Positions 44,543 to 56,353 of a DNA stretch of 64,000 nucleotides are shown piece by piece. A program made the position numbers and the translations under genes. How positions within the stretch are numbered: the stretch's first letter is position 1; the number at the start of each line of letters is the position of its first letter. Source of the DNA: Sthenelais limicola. Taxonomy: Eukaryota > Annelida > Polychaeta > Phyllodocida > Sigalionidae. Under the pieces are notes generated by a model that worked only from the letters and a program-made list of their open reading frames with translations, was not told the DNA's origin and searched no databases. The stretch is taken from assembly GCA_942159475.1 (NCBI GenBank), contig OW804094.1, forward strand, positions 53,750,966 through 53,814,965. The letters run 5' to 3'.

Positions 44543-47300
44543 TAATGTAGGTGCGTTCTGGACATTTGCGGACGCATTGTATGTGTGTGCATTAGCATCA
44601 TCATGTGATAAACGCTGCGAAATAGTGCATGGAGAGTCAAACTGGGCCGTTAGCTCCTCCCATTCAAGTAGGAAGGGAGAAAAATTGGGGTGTTAACCTT
44701 TAAATATACAGGGGAAGTGGACCGGAGTCTCGATATAGGCTGCCTAGATGAAGTCAAGTATAATAGGCATTGAAGATGCTAACCACATAATTATACAGCT
44801 CATTTCCTTGAGCATTGACAGAATAGCATTGTCGGGATCTCTCTTGGGAACAAATAGTAGGGATCGTATTTCCCGAAGGCAATGGGCACATCATACACCC
44901 CTCTTCTACCATACCATAAATAAATTAAGTGCCTTTCCTGCTTATTAAGGGGAATACACTATAATCACACATGGTGCGAGGTAATGACAGCATACTCATA
45001 TTTTAACCTGTTTATTCATGATCATTCAATATGATATATTGGTCTTCACTGAATGCATGATTTATGGGAATTATCGGGCACGTGGCTGCCTAGTAAATCT
45101 ACAACGGAAATGTTATGTAATCAGTAAAACATAGTTCCCCAAAGCGAAAATTCTGAATTTTGTTGTTGATTTTGGTTTAAAAGATTTATCTCCTTTTTTT
45201 CCTGAAGTGGTATCATATGCACATATATATATATATAGTTCTCTGATAAGCTGAAACACATGCCAATGCCTTTATCAGCTGCTGTATCGTGCCTCATGCC
45301 CACTGAACTGTGTTCTGATAGAGCGACGGGTGTAAAGTCTACCAACACACAAGTACACAGAAGGAGTTTACTTTGGGTCATATTAGAAGTAAAAAAGCTA
45401 CATATAGAAGGGACCATCTATACCTCACCAGAATTTTGATCTGCTTTGAGCAAGAGATAATTTGGATTAAATTCTGTTGTTAGTTTTCAATAGAGACCTG
45501 CAGGCATAAGTAACAATTTCCTTTCATAAAAAGGGATACAAGGGACAATAATTTGCTAGACTCATAATGGTTGCCTAGGTATGCCGGTACTTCCAATTAA
45601 GTCATGTTTTATGCTATTAATCAAACATATGTTCACTATAACATATCCTGGATATGAATGCAGATATAAATACGAAATAAACACGCAGCTATAATGATAA
45701 GTCCCAGGAAAGATGTCAAATTTCAAGTGACGCTGTCACGAATAGGTCATATTATTAACCAATAATTTACAAAGGCAAATTAGCCTCAGTAAATCTCCGA
45801 GTGATCTTTACAGCGATAAGGCAAACCTGGATAGGTATATGGAAGAAAGATATACTCCGGTGTGTGTGGGCTTTCTTTCTCTAGGTGTCATTCTGCGTGT
45901 CTGAATCCCTGAATTTGATTCTTACCTAAGGTAAAAGGGGGGTGCCCGGCTTAAAGGGGAGGGGATCACTAGAGCGTAGACATCCCCCCGTTTTTGCTTT
46001 ACCTCCTAGCACCCACCCACCTGCCTCCTCTCCGTAATGCTCTCCCACCCGCCCCACACCCGTCTCCGCCATCCCCCCGACCTAGGACACTTGAACTGTT
46101 CCTTCATGTTCCGATTGTAGACCTCAATGTTCGTAGCTTTCCCCCTCCGACACAGCCACCTACTACCATTCCTCTCTCCCACCACACGCCATGATCTAAA
46201 TAGTGTGGATATTAAACCAGGAGACCACGATCATCCCAATACGACTCTGCTGAGACTTTGGATTAGTACATGTTCGACCATATTTACGGACATATTTATA
46301 TAAAAAGGATGGGAGAAAATGACAAGTAGAACCAGAAGCCCATTGGATTGATACCTTACCATGCAAGGTGACACAACCGGATTCAAATTCAACCAACTTG
46401 GGGATCCTCACTCCAGAGACTGTGTATACCTGCAGTGGACTGTATGGGTAAGAATAGCATATGATTCAAATAAAGGCTTTTGCAACTCATATCTAAACAG
46501 ACAAGTACAAACAAACAAGTTAATGTAACTATAGTGTAGTGATAAAACTAAAGGAGAATATTTAGATACATATTTTGCCTGAAATGTGGGATAAAGCGGC
46601 CATCAATAGGCATACATATCTATACATAAGGCTGGAGGGAGAGAGGAATGTGATGCACGCCAAGCATGAGAGTAAAGTAAGTGACACACATCACATCGCA
46701 AGGTCCAGTGAGCACCACTCGCTAGTTGGGAACAGGTAAATGTTTATACTGAGAACAAATCAACTGAAGTCACCTGAAGCAACTTCGAGAGAGGACATCC
46801 ATTCTGTAGTGCATAAAAGACAGGAGACCTAACCAACAAAACAATTCATTTCCCCTTGTTAACACAACCTCCGCGACGAGTTATGTATACAGTACACAAG
46901 TATTTCCTTGGGGAATATACATTCCCATCTTCGGTTTTACATATATATATAATTATATATATATACGGTATATATTATATTTCATGGGTTAATGTTAAGG
47001 GTGTTTTAAATAGTCTGGTGGGAGTGTCTATTCGAGGACAGATGGGAAATGCTTGAATGAGTTGAATATGAGAAGGATAAATTGTATGAATCGACCACAG
47101 TCCCAAGCTCGTTATCGAATTACCAGGATAATGCTAAAGATCGAGGCGATAATGGATTGGTCTGATTGTCGTTCTATTTGGTCATGGCGAGTAAATATGT
47201 TGTGCTAGCGTATGGTCCGATAATAGATGGCTATAGCATTTGACATGTATCGTGAGGTATATTTGAGGTCATTAAACATGTTTGTCTTAAGGGGCAAGTG
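42698..47300. other. 4.6-kb intergenic region, tandem repeat and microsatellites
   Basis: Contains a two-copy diverged repeat of about 200 bp (about 42825-43012 and 43045-43240), an (AT)n microsatellite at 44515-44545, shorter AT runs near 45217 and 46932-46972, and C-rich sequence at 45940-46190. No coding gene or RNA gene was recognised. Confidence 0.5.
42825..43245 (+). repeat. Diverged tandem duplication, unit about 210 bp
   Basis: Matching blocks in order: (TA)AAAA(G/T)GTTTGCC, CTA(C/G)ATTT(A/T)CAAAAT(G/A)AAAACAGATTC, TTTGATT(C/T)AGC and CACGGCC(G/A)AAAAG. They occur in copy one (about 42835-43005) and copy two (about 43050-43235), with roughly a quarter of bases changed. Non-coding. 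Confidence 0.55.
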
Positions 47301-47335
47301 AATCAGTGAATGTGTATTCATGTTGTCAGTTTGTG

Positions 47336-47460
47336 ATGTGTCTTTTCTACTTGGGACTTATCACAGCTCTAACTAGTTCCCTGAATTCAACTGTTAGACA
47401 GATCGAGAGGCGTTCGCTAAGTAGATCCCTGAATGGAAAGCATGCCCATCCCACTTTTAG
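47336..47460 (+). CDS. Candidate signal-peptide exon for the downstream membrane protein (speculative)
   Basis: An ATG at 47336 begins MCLFYLGLITALTSSLNS, which looks like a short signal peptide, followed by a basic Arg/Ser-rich stretch. A weak donor (A|GTAGAT, about 47415) would be in phase with the AG just before the ATG at 48013. No strong splice site supports it. Offered only because the membrane protein otherwise lacks a signal peptide. Confidence 0.2.
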
Positions 47461-48012
47461 GTCATACGTCTACCTTAGTTTCGGGTCCACAATTGTTTCT
47501 TTTGTGCAACTGTGTTTAATTCTCAAATATTTTTTATATCCGCTTATGACACCTATATTTTAGCAATTACAGTATCTAAAGGGTAAGAAAAATTAAGCTT
47601 AATTTATTTATCAAATAGTTGTTCGTTAGGAAATTCCAATGATATCTCCCCTTGATGTTTCCTGCATCCATGTTGCCCGCCATTATTACTCAATTTGTAC
47701 TTCTATATTATATGCACACTCGCTATTAGTGTTAGAGGGTAGTATAGTTCCACTAATTGTTGAGAGGAAGCACCTCAAGTTATTTTGTCCTTTCCAATAG
47801 TATAATAATACTGCATTGTAGATGTTATATTTGACAAATATATTTTCGGTTGAATAATTGAATAACAAATTGCTATGTCATTTAAAACAGACGTTTGTAT
47901 CAATTTCCTCGATGCTAATATAATTTGCTCTTTTTATTTCAGCTGTAAGTTTGCCGCAGAGGGAGTAGGTTATTAATATGGGTCATTTTGGGTCGTGACA
48001 TATGCTCCAGAC

Positions 48013-51000
48013 ATGGCTCTTAAACAGAGTAACTCCCTCCAAACAGAGGGGGTGAATATTAAGGAGAAAGAGGAGGTGGCCAATACAAAGCCTCCAACTC
48101 CACTACTCCCACGAACTGACCACAAAGTAAACGTTTCCCATGCTCAGATCGAGCGGCTCGTGACCACTGTTACTCCTCGAGAATTTCCCTCAGATAAGCC
48201 ACTTACAACGCCCCTGGGCTCAGGAAACAAGGCTGCCGCAAAAGGCAGTGAAATGCTCAATGAAACTGTGGTTCCCCCAGAGCCACCTCAATCGGAAACT
48301 GACTTCAAGTCCGACCTAACGCTTCTACAAGGTGCTTCCTCGGTTATTCCTACGTCACCTTCACCAGTGGAAGGGTCTTTACTTACGACGACTGTGACAC
48401 CCGGTAAGAGTAGTGAAAAGGCCTATAATGACGAACCCCAATCGCATGTACATAATTTGGAATCTAATGTAAGCGCCGTTACTACCGCTGCTGCTTTGGT
48501 TGACCATTTAGTTCTTAAGCATGAAATACATACTTCATCGACATCACCATTACCTTCATCATCAACACCACTATCGTCATCACCATCATTATTATTATCA
48601 TCTTCCCTGTCCCCCTCCCCACCCACACCCCCAATACCATCATCCTTGCATTCAACAACTAGCATTTCAACAACTTCATCGACTACCATCTCAACCAGAC
48701 CGACATATCCTGCAACAAGTCCATCCGTAAGATTAAAAGTGGAAAAAACAACGATAAACACCGAGCATATTAAGGCTGAGAATATATATGATTTACAAGG
48801 AGAACCCAGCATGGCTATGGAAAGGGTGACTGGATTAAGTTCCCCTAGCACTACGCAATTAAGTAAAACTACTGCATCAAATAAGGATCTTAAAACTAAG
48901 TTAAAGTTACCCAATATTACTACCACTACTACACAAATCCCTAGTTCCTTCCACAATGTGATATATAGGTCGAAGACCAACGTTGTATCTACTTCTAAGT
49001 CCTTACTTGAAGCAGCAGTTTCAACAACCAATGTGCCATCAACTACAACAACGCCCCTAATGGGAAGCAGTTCTACTACTAACAGTAATCAAACTCATCC
49101 AGAAGAAACGGCAAAAAGTCCCAACAACGGGGAGGTTCGCATACCGCTTGAGAAGAGTAAGCTACTCATGCTTTGATGGTTAATTTGGCTGTTTATTTGT
49201 TCAAGATAAAATGGGAATTACTGTAATCTTTGTTTACTTAATAACAGAGGTATTTCCCTGAGAATCAAGATGCAAGATTTCATGATTAAGTCCTTGATAT
49301 GGTTAAGTGTATCTTTAGATTTTTAAATACTGGTAAGATCTTGGGGATATATCTTTATCTTTACATTCAGGGCTATGGTTTTTAATATGCTGCTTTTTAT
49401 ATTTTTGTCTGTCCGAAAAGATTACACAGTAATTCATGTTTTTTTAAAAATCTAATACACCATACTTTTTTCAAGTTTTTTGTTTGCTTTTATAATTATT
49501 AGGCCTGTGTATATAAATATTATGTGTTGTTTCTCAACATTTTGTTTGGCTTTCTTATTAACCCAATATTCAAATTCATCTGAAATGAGCTACTAAAATA
49601 CTTTACCTTTTAAATTTATTTTATGTTGATTTATTTGTAACGTATGCGATATGTACATACAGAATGCGATTATGCTAAGGACATGATTGCTTCCAAGGGA
49701 TGGAATTGGAACACTGTTGCTAATGTCTATTATTCTGCCGATGTTCAATACGATTATTCCCGTCAAATAGCCGTCATTATTTCAATTTTCAGTTAGTGTA
49801 GCCACCTTGCCTAGGTCAGCAAATACTAGTACTCCCGAAATACAGGGTACCATTGCAGCTATAGTGCTCCCAGTTATTGGGGCTCTCATAATACTCGCCA
49901 TAGTTATATTCATCATCAGGAGGAGAAGGGGCAGAAATCGTGGTTACAGGAGTAAGGGCAATCTGTGAGTTCTAGCATTTAAACCTTAATATTTTATGTA
50001 CTGGACATTTATATCATGACACGATTTCCTTATTTATTCACATGTGACAATCTATAAAAGGACCAAGCCATCGGGAGTATTTCGTTTTAGATTTGCTCGA
50101 AGCTAAAAAGATAAAACAAAAAACAAAACGAAAAACTTCAATCTAGAACCCAACTTCAATTTCTAACTTTGCTCTTTTGGAGGCCTATTTATAAGCGCCA
50201 TTTGTACATGATGTTGCTGTGGTGACCTAAAACAGATAATGGGATAGCTCTAATAAACAAAATTCATTACACCATGCCGATTAAGTCCAATAGTTTGTCG
50301 TTTCGTATCAACTTCTTTTCTCCCATCGAGTTTTCCAAACATTCTACTTCAGGGACGAAGAAAATTCCAGTGACATCACTTCAGCTCTGGTGCTAGAAAA
50401 CACAAACAATGGCTCACCACACCTACCAGGTAATAACATTCATAGACGAATCATTACCCCAATCTTCTCCACATCAATGTCTTTTAAATAAATGAGTGTT
50501 ACTAAAAAGTAAAATGGTCATAATTTTTGTAATCATGGATCCAATGTTCATATTACGCCTATTTTTTCTATATTTGCAGAACATGTGATTCATGTATACA
50601 TGTTGCCAAACTCGTGTGCATATCTCACAACTTCTTAACTGTTCTGTTTAATTCCATTCAGTCATTGACGAACCTCTGTACGCTGTTGTGGACAAGAGCA
50701 AAAAAAGGAAAAATACTGAAACTCTATCAATCACGGACGATACTGTGCCTCTCCAAGAGTTTGCAGTAACAACAAATGGTTCGTGTCCAGTAGTTCGTGG
50801 AAGTGACGACAGCCTTCTACAAGGACTAGGTGCACGTGATGATGTGGATGATGTGTTTCCAGCCGATGATGTGAAGAAAATTGACGATCAACCTATATAT
50901 GATGTGCCCCCTGATGAATCTAATTATGACGATGAAAGGGATGTTGAAGCAGTTATTACCAGCACAGATGCACACCCATCAGAGAATAAAGACAAACGCG

Positions 51001-52172
51001 ACTTGAATGGACTAGATGCTGTTAAGGACCAAGAGGATTTAACACTGGTTGAATGCGACATTTATGAAACAGCTGGGGGTTCTAACAAGGATGATGATGA
51101 CAGTACCTATGAAATACCAGATTCCCCAGCAACAGTACGAGCGAGGAAATCGATGGTTCGTCGTAGCAGACCAAGTAGTATAAAGATCCCTGTAAAATTA
51201 TCTGTGTTCGATAGCTCGGACTCGGATTCTGATCTGGGTTCGGACTTTGAAGAGATTGCTATCCGCCACAAGCCAGTGAAGTCAAAGGAGGAACTCAACA
51301 AGGGATTGAACCCTCCCCCTATACCCCTACTGCCCCCTGAAAGCGACAATGACTCTGAGTACTATTTGTCTCCTGAGTGCCATAAGCACAGACCCCCTGG
51401 ACCAGGGTGGAAGCCATTCCATGATTATGACCCTGTGTATGTGCCACATTCCGATCCTGCTGGCATGGACCGCAGGGTTGACAACCAGAACTATGTCCGC
51501 GGTCGTCAACGGAGCGACTCACGAGTAACTCACCCTTATGAAGAGATCCAATTTGGGGGTATATATGCCACGGTTGATGACGCAATCGCTGTGTCCAATG
51601 GACAACCAGTGTCTCCTGAAAATAAACCTCCTCTTCCCCCATCTCTAGTACCAAGAAGAACAAGGCCAATATCAGGAATGGCAGACATGGGGCGCTTAAG
51701 CATACAACGAGCAACTGAACCAGAGAAGGGCCAAGAACCTAGGTACTCTGGCTTGATTAAGGATGATGTGTCAGATCCTGATGATGACACACCCCATGAA
51801 TATACTCCTCTGGAATACACTAAGTTGAGAACGAGTGAAAGTGGTCCTATGGTTTCTGATGATATCAAATTAATGGATGACACTGATAGTGAAACTTACA
51901 CCAAGTATCCAGCTGCTCCCCCTCTTTTAAAAAGACGAAGTAGTGGGGAGTCAAAGAATGTGGTAACAAATGGGGACAAGCCCTCCATGGCATACTGCCC
52001 CCTCATCAAAAATGATGAAACGCAAGAACATAGTAGCAATAATGCTGTTTCTAATGGACACGATGAGAACCAAGATGTCGGAGAAAATTCTTCCGATTCT
52101 TCTGACTCTTATGAACCATTTGATTTCCATCCACTAAAACATTCAAAGTCAGCAACCAAGAGGGAGACTTAA
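48013..52172 (+). CDS. Predicted single-pass membrane protein: Ser/Thr-rich ectodomain, multi-tyrosine cytoplasmic tail
   Basis: Exons 48013-49156, 49793-49964, 50353-50429 and 50662-52172, with GT-AG borders and phases 1, 2, 1 all consistent; 2904 nt, 967 aa. Residues 1-400 are rich in Ser/Thr/Pro, contain no cysteine, and have N-glycosylation sites (NVS, NET, NIT), so mucin-like. Residues 402-423 are a hydrophobic helix followed by RRRRGR, a stop-transfer signal. The tail of about 540 residues is acidic, with many tyrosine motifs: YDVP and YEIP (YxxP, Crk-type SH2), YEEI (Src-type), LEYTKL (ITIM-like) and YATV, plus proline runs such as PPPIPLLPPE. This suggests a phosphotyrosine docking receptor. 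The 5' end is uncertain: a strong acceptor at 47942 leads into sequence with stops in all frames and two short upstream ORFs before ATG 48013. No homologue was recognised. Confidence 0.8.
49157..49792 (+). other. Intron 1 of the membrane-protein gene
   Basis: Begins GTAAGC and ends TTTTCAG. T-rich, no other feature recognised. Confidence 0.75.
49793..49964 (+). CDS. Transmembrane exon of the receptor-like gene
   Basis: A 172-nt exon between TTTTCAG and GTGAGT. It encodes TIAAIVLPVIGALIILAI plus VIFII, then RRRRGRNRGYRSKGN. A single exon thus carries the whole membrane anchor and stop-transfer segment, as in many type I receptors. Confidence 0.85.
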
Positions 52173-52257
52173 GATGTCGTTGTAGATGAATAAGTAAAGG
52201 GATCTAATGTTTCCAAACATATTATATATGTTTACTCAATCACAATAATATCAAAAT

Positions 52258-52623
52258 AATAAAATTTAAATGGCAGCTGTTTCCGATGTTTTATCGAATG
52301 AATTTCTTTGGGGTTTAAAACGCATCGACGATTTTAATAGGTAATAAATAACGTTGTTCATGTTGCATGGTGTACCATAATGTTCCAGATGAAATCCATG
52401 ATATAGTTTGACTATACAGGCCTTACCGTGATGAAAATATACAAGGCTTACGTATGTCATATAGATTATTCTGTCTCAACCACGAAAGTGAATGTGATAA
52501 GCAGAAAGATGTTTAATGCTTGTATTTTATAATTTCTTCTAAGAGGATAACCAATTCTTCGTGTATATATTGCAATGCATGGTATGTACATTTCAAAGGT
52601 TCGACTCAGTAAAAATGAATAAA
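52258..52623 (+). terminator. Poly(A) signals of the membrane-protein gene
   Basis: AATAAA at 52258-52263 (86 nt after the stop codon) and again at 52618-52623. The second is followed by a T/G-rich stretch. Either could end the transcript. The next gene, on the opposite strand, ends at about 53150. Confidence 0.55.
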
Positions 52624-53154
52624 GATGTTTATCCTCGTCATGAAGCGAATTGTTTTGGCATGAAAATCGCATAATTTGAGATAAGGCATAATTTCAGCTC
52701 TGCTATCCAAGATATTATTTACTAAATAATAAGGCACAATGAGATCTCATTGTCTATCCCTTCGATGTATGAAACAGTTGGCATATTCTGTGACTATTCA
52801 TTAGTAAATTATGAAATGAGTTGTGAGTTCAATGAGTTGTGAGTTTCCATGTAAGTTGTCTTAACATTTCTTTTATTTACGTCTCTGCCCTGTTTCGACG
52901 AAATGGCCGGCCCCTCGCGGTGCCCTCTGGTTAAATATTTATCAATATAATTCATGATACATATTCTAGCGTATCTAATATTTCGTAAAACAAATTGTTT
53001 GCTTCAATAGATCTATTTGTTTGTGACGTAGTACAAAGTGCATGTGTACACACACATTTCAACAGAGAAATTAAATTGCCTGAAATATCATTTAATTGGT
53101 CTTAAACTTGATATCGGGGTAATAAACTCTGATTGCAGTTTTAGTTATTTCCAG

Positions 53155-53160
53155 TTTATT
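53155..53160 (-). terminator. Poly(A) signal of the trypsin-like gene
   Basis: AATAAA on the minus strand 25 nt after the stop codon, giving a very short 3' UTR. Confidence 0.65.
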
Positions 53161-53184
53161 CATGACATGCGTAACTAAATTGAT

Positions 53185-56100
53185 TCAGTTATTTTGAAGT
53201 ACATAGCTAATCCATTCGACATAATTGCCAGCCCGATTGTAAATGCCAGGGTACCCTTCAGCGCATCGGTACCCGTAGTTAACCAACCCAACAACACTAA
53301 AGATACCGTTCCTTTTAACTGTCATTGGCCCACCAGAATCTGCCTGCAAAAGATAAAGAGGCAAACTTCATGAAACGTATCACGAATGTGAAATTGTCAA
53401 TAAAATGTGTTAAAAAAATATTAAAACAGGTAAAACCATATTGCAAAATTGCTCTGTGAAGTGTCTGTAAACAATCCACCTCTTGGGTATAAAACTCCCC
53501 AAAACGTCAGTATTATTATAATAATTATAATTCTCTCGGTACTTATAAGCTATTTTGATTAAATATTGCATATAATGTCTGTGAATGCATTGGGCTACCT
53601 GGCAAGAATCGGTCTCATATTCCACAAGGCGTCCACCACAGAGTTTATTTTTGGAAATTCTGGTCATGTCACCATACCGCTCCTGACAAGCTTCATTCGT
53701 CTGTATCGGTACCTTCATCCAATTCAGAATATTGGACTGATCCCCAGACCCTAGGATAAATGATATAATATGAGGGTTCTCAACAATGGCCAAACATTAA
53801 AGTTCAAAAAATTAGTGTAATATGCAGCACAAAATGTGAAAACCTTAGTTAGTATTGACAGGATAGATTCTCATTATAAGTGTCGTTATATTGCGGAACG
53901 TTCGGGACTGGTTTATCGCAATTCGCATTGTGAATAGGACACATTTCGCGCAGTATCGAAATGCCAATTTGCTAAAGATCGTGATTCTGCATAATGTCGT
54001 TAAATATGATACCAAATTTATTCCAACCACCCGTGTTATATGGGTAGTTACACTATCCCCACACAAAACTTTCATTCAATGAGTTATGTAATATGTATCA
54101 TTCAGCGTAGAACATCGTTTTATAATTAATAAAACGTCGGTATTGCAACCAGATGTCTCTACCGTGCGCCAGAAGAAATTTATGAAGTCGTATGAAATTT
54201 ATTGTAAGGGCAAATTTGTACCAACTCAAAATGAAACTAAATCTCAATTCTGGAGCGGATTTCAATTAGTAGTTATGTAGACCATATGCGAGTCAAGCAT
54301 TGTGAATTCAATATAATAAAGCTTGGTTTGAATATTCTTATGAGATATATATGTCATAACATAACTTGATACGTCGTATTACTATAATCTATCTAAAGTT
54401 CTAACACTCAATACTTATCAGACCATGAATAATGAAACATATCTTCGTGGTTACACCCTCATAAATATTATCCCAATAAATCTGTTTCGGCTTACCCCAA
54501 AACGTGTCACCCCAGCCGGTCACAATACCCTCGTCTCCAGCATAGCTGTCTTCGGGGTCAGGTGCGCACACGGCTTGAACTCCTTCATTAAATGTAACGT
54601 TTTTCTCTAATCTAACCAGAGCAATGTCGTGTTCTGTAAATCCGCTTATGTACAAGGGGAACGGAATGAATGCTTCAGGGTCAATTTTTTGTCTATTTGG
54701 GTTTGAGGAGTCCCTTTCACTCCTTATATGTTCCCCAACGACGATTCTGACAAGATTCAGCGACCTATAAAATTGGAGACCGATTACGTGTGGATGAACA
54801 GCACAGGCCAATGCCTAGTTGAGTTTTAACATTATGTTTCATGGTAGTCAATAGGAAATCTTGTTTTCATGGATAATGGTAACGATAAGGACGAAAAGTG
54901 TAACATTTTGGAACAAAAAATCCCTGCATGTGGATCGTAAAACTAGAGAGAGCGAGAACTGCAGGAAAGGTTATACAATTACACAAATAACTATAATAAA
55001 TATACTACAATATTAGTAAATAAAACTATAAAACTATATTTCATTTTGGCTTTGAATAGATTTTATGCTAAAGATATAGATGATAAATCTATTGATATCA
55101 TCATTTTAAAAGGCCTAAATCTGATATATATGTTGCTTTGTGATCACAACGATCTATTTGTTGGCACACCTAAAAGCATATCACTCGAATAATATTACTC
55201 AAAAATTACTTAAAGCTCATTATCTTTAAAACAGCCTCCAAATATCAAATACTATGCAGTCTGACCTTCCTGATATACAGTGAGCTGCGGTAAGAATCCA
55301 TTGTGGTGCTATCAGCGCCCCACCACAGAAGTGATTTGAATTATCTCCTGGCCAGCTCCTTATTGAAACCTAAGAAAATTATTGATATCGACGAATTCAT
55401 TGCAAATTGACTAATATAATTTATTTTCGACGCATTATAACTTTTCTAAATCAATCATCGGTCTATAGTGCGTCTCATATCTCACTTCGTGTATATCTAT
55501 AGACGTTATTGTGTGATCATAATTTATCTATAGGAAACATTCACGGTAATTATTTTATGTACAGATATTACATTTTTCAATAGAATATAATTCTTCTTAT
55601 TCATGTAATTTGGTACAATAGAGGTTACTGGCAATGTCATTATTAACCTAAGTGTTATCATTATTACTATGCACAAAAAGGAATGATGAGAAAGTCTGAA
55701 ATCCACACACACTTACTGTGTATGGAAATTCATGTCGCCTGGAGGCGATACCACCAACTATGAAGGTATCGACTGAAGACGTGAAGTTGTCTCCAGCGTC
55801 AGGAAACCAGCTTTTACCACAGTCATCTTGGAATGTTTAGAATAACAATGTTGTCATAATTAGTAGGGGTTATTGGAAACATTTTTTCCTTCTTGCAGAG
55901 AAACATAAATTACCAGTCTAAAATGGCATTTCAAATTACCCTTGTACTTGAAGAAGTCATATAATTAGTATATCATATTTATAATTACCACACCATTGGG
56001 TCCGTCCTGTTCGAAGAAATTAGTACGAAAATTCATTTAAAACAACAATGTTATTTTCGATTTGAATCAATTTTATCGAGAGGTTATATATTCTATAACT

Positions 56101-56353
56101 CTACATCTTATGATATAAAGGCGTAATGATAAAAGCTAGGTTAATACTCTGATTGATACTCGACTAATTTCCTCGATTAACAAAATCGTTGTTACATACC
56201 TGTTGTATTTTTATAACAATTTAATTTTGGATGTCCATTCTAGTACATTGCAAATACAGTAACACATGAATACCTATCGACCATACCTCCTATCTGGTTC
56301 AGCGACTGTATTCCCAGTGAAAGAGAAAATAGCGATAGCACAAGCAGAATCAT
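53185..56353 (-). CDS. Secreted trypsin-like serine protease (S1A), six exons, complete
   Basis: Exons 56353-56287, 55826-55717, 55369-55253, 54814-54496, 53750-53599 and 53343-53185; 924 nt, 307 aa, all phases consistent. Signal peptide [17 protein letters not shown]. Propeptide with a Cys (DDCGKSW), activation site before IVGG. Catalytic His in LTAAHC, Asp in EHDIALVRL, Ser in ADSGGP. Asp189 (TDSCQADS) and the Gly of VNYGY predict cleavage after Arg/Lys. Disulfides: propeptide Cys with AVCAPD, FCGG with AAHC, EAC with LCGG, SCQ with RCAEG; the 136-201 pair is absent. An extra DC...AC pair lies in the loop after the catalytic His. Residue 193 of the oxyanion hole is Ala instead of Gly. Likely extracellular; role unknown. 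Confidence 0.95.
53751..54495 (-). other. Intron 4 of the trypsin-like gene
   Basis: A 745-bp intron (GTAAGC...CCTAG), AT-rich. The other introns are 55827-56286, 55370-55716, 54815-55252 and 53344-53598. No additional features were recognised in any. Confidence 0.7.

Noticed and set aside
44515..44545. (AT)n run and other AT microsatellites as origin or regulatory elements
   Set aside because: Ordinary microsatellites in an AT-rich animal genome.
48423..49031. 202-codon minus-strand Val/Asp-rich ORF
   Set aside because: Antisense shadow of the Ser/Thr-rich ectodomain exon, whose forward frame is phase-consistent with three more exons.
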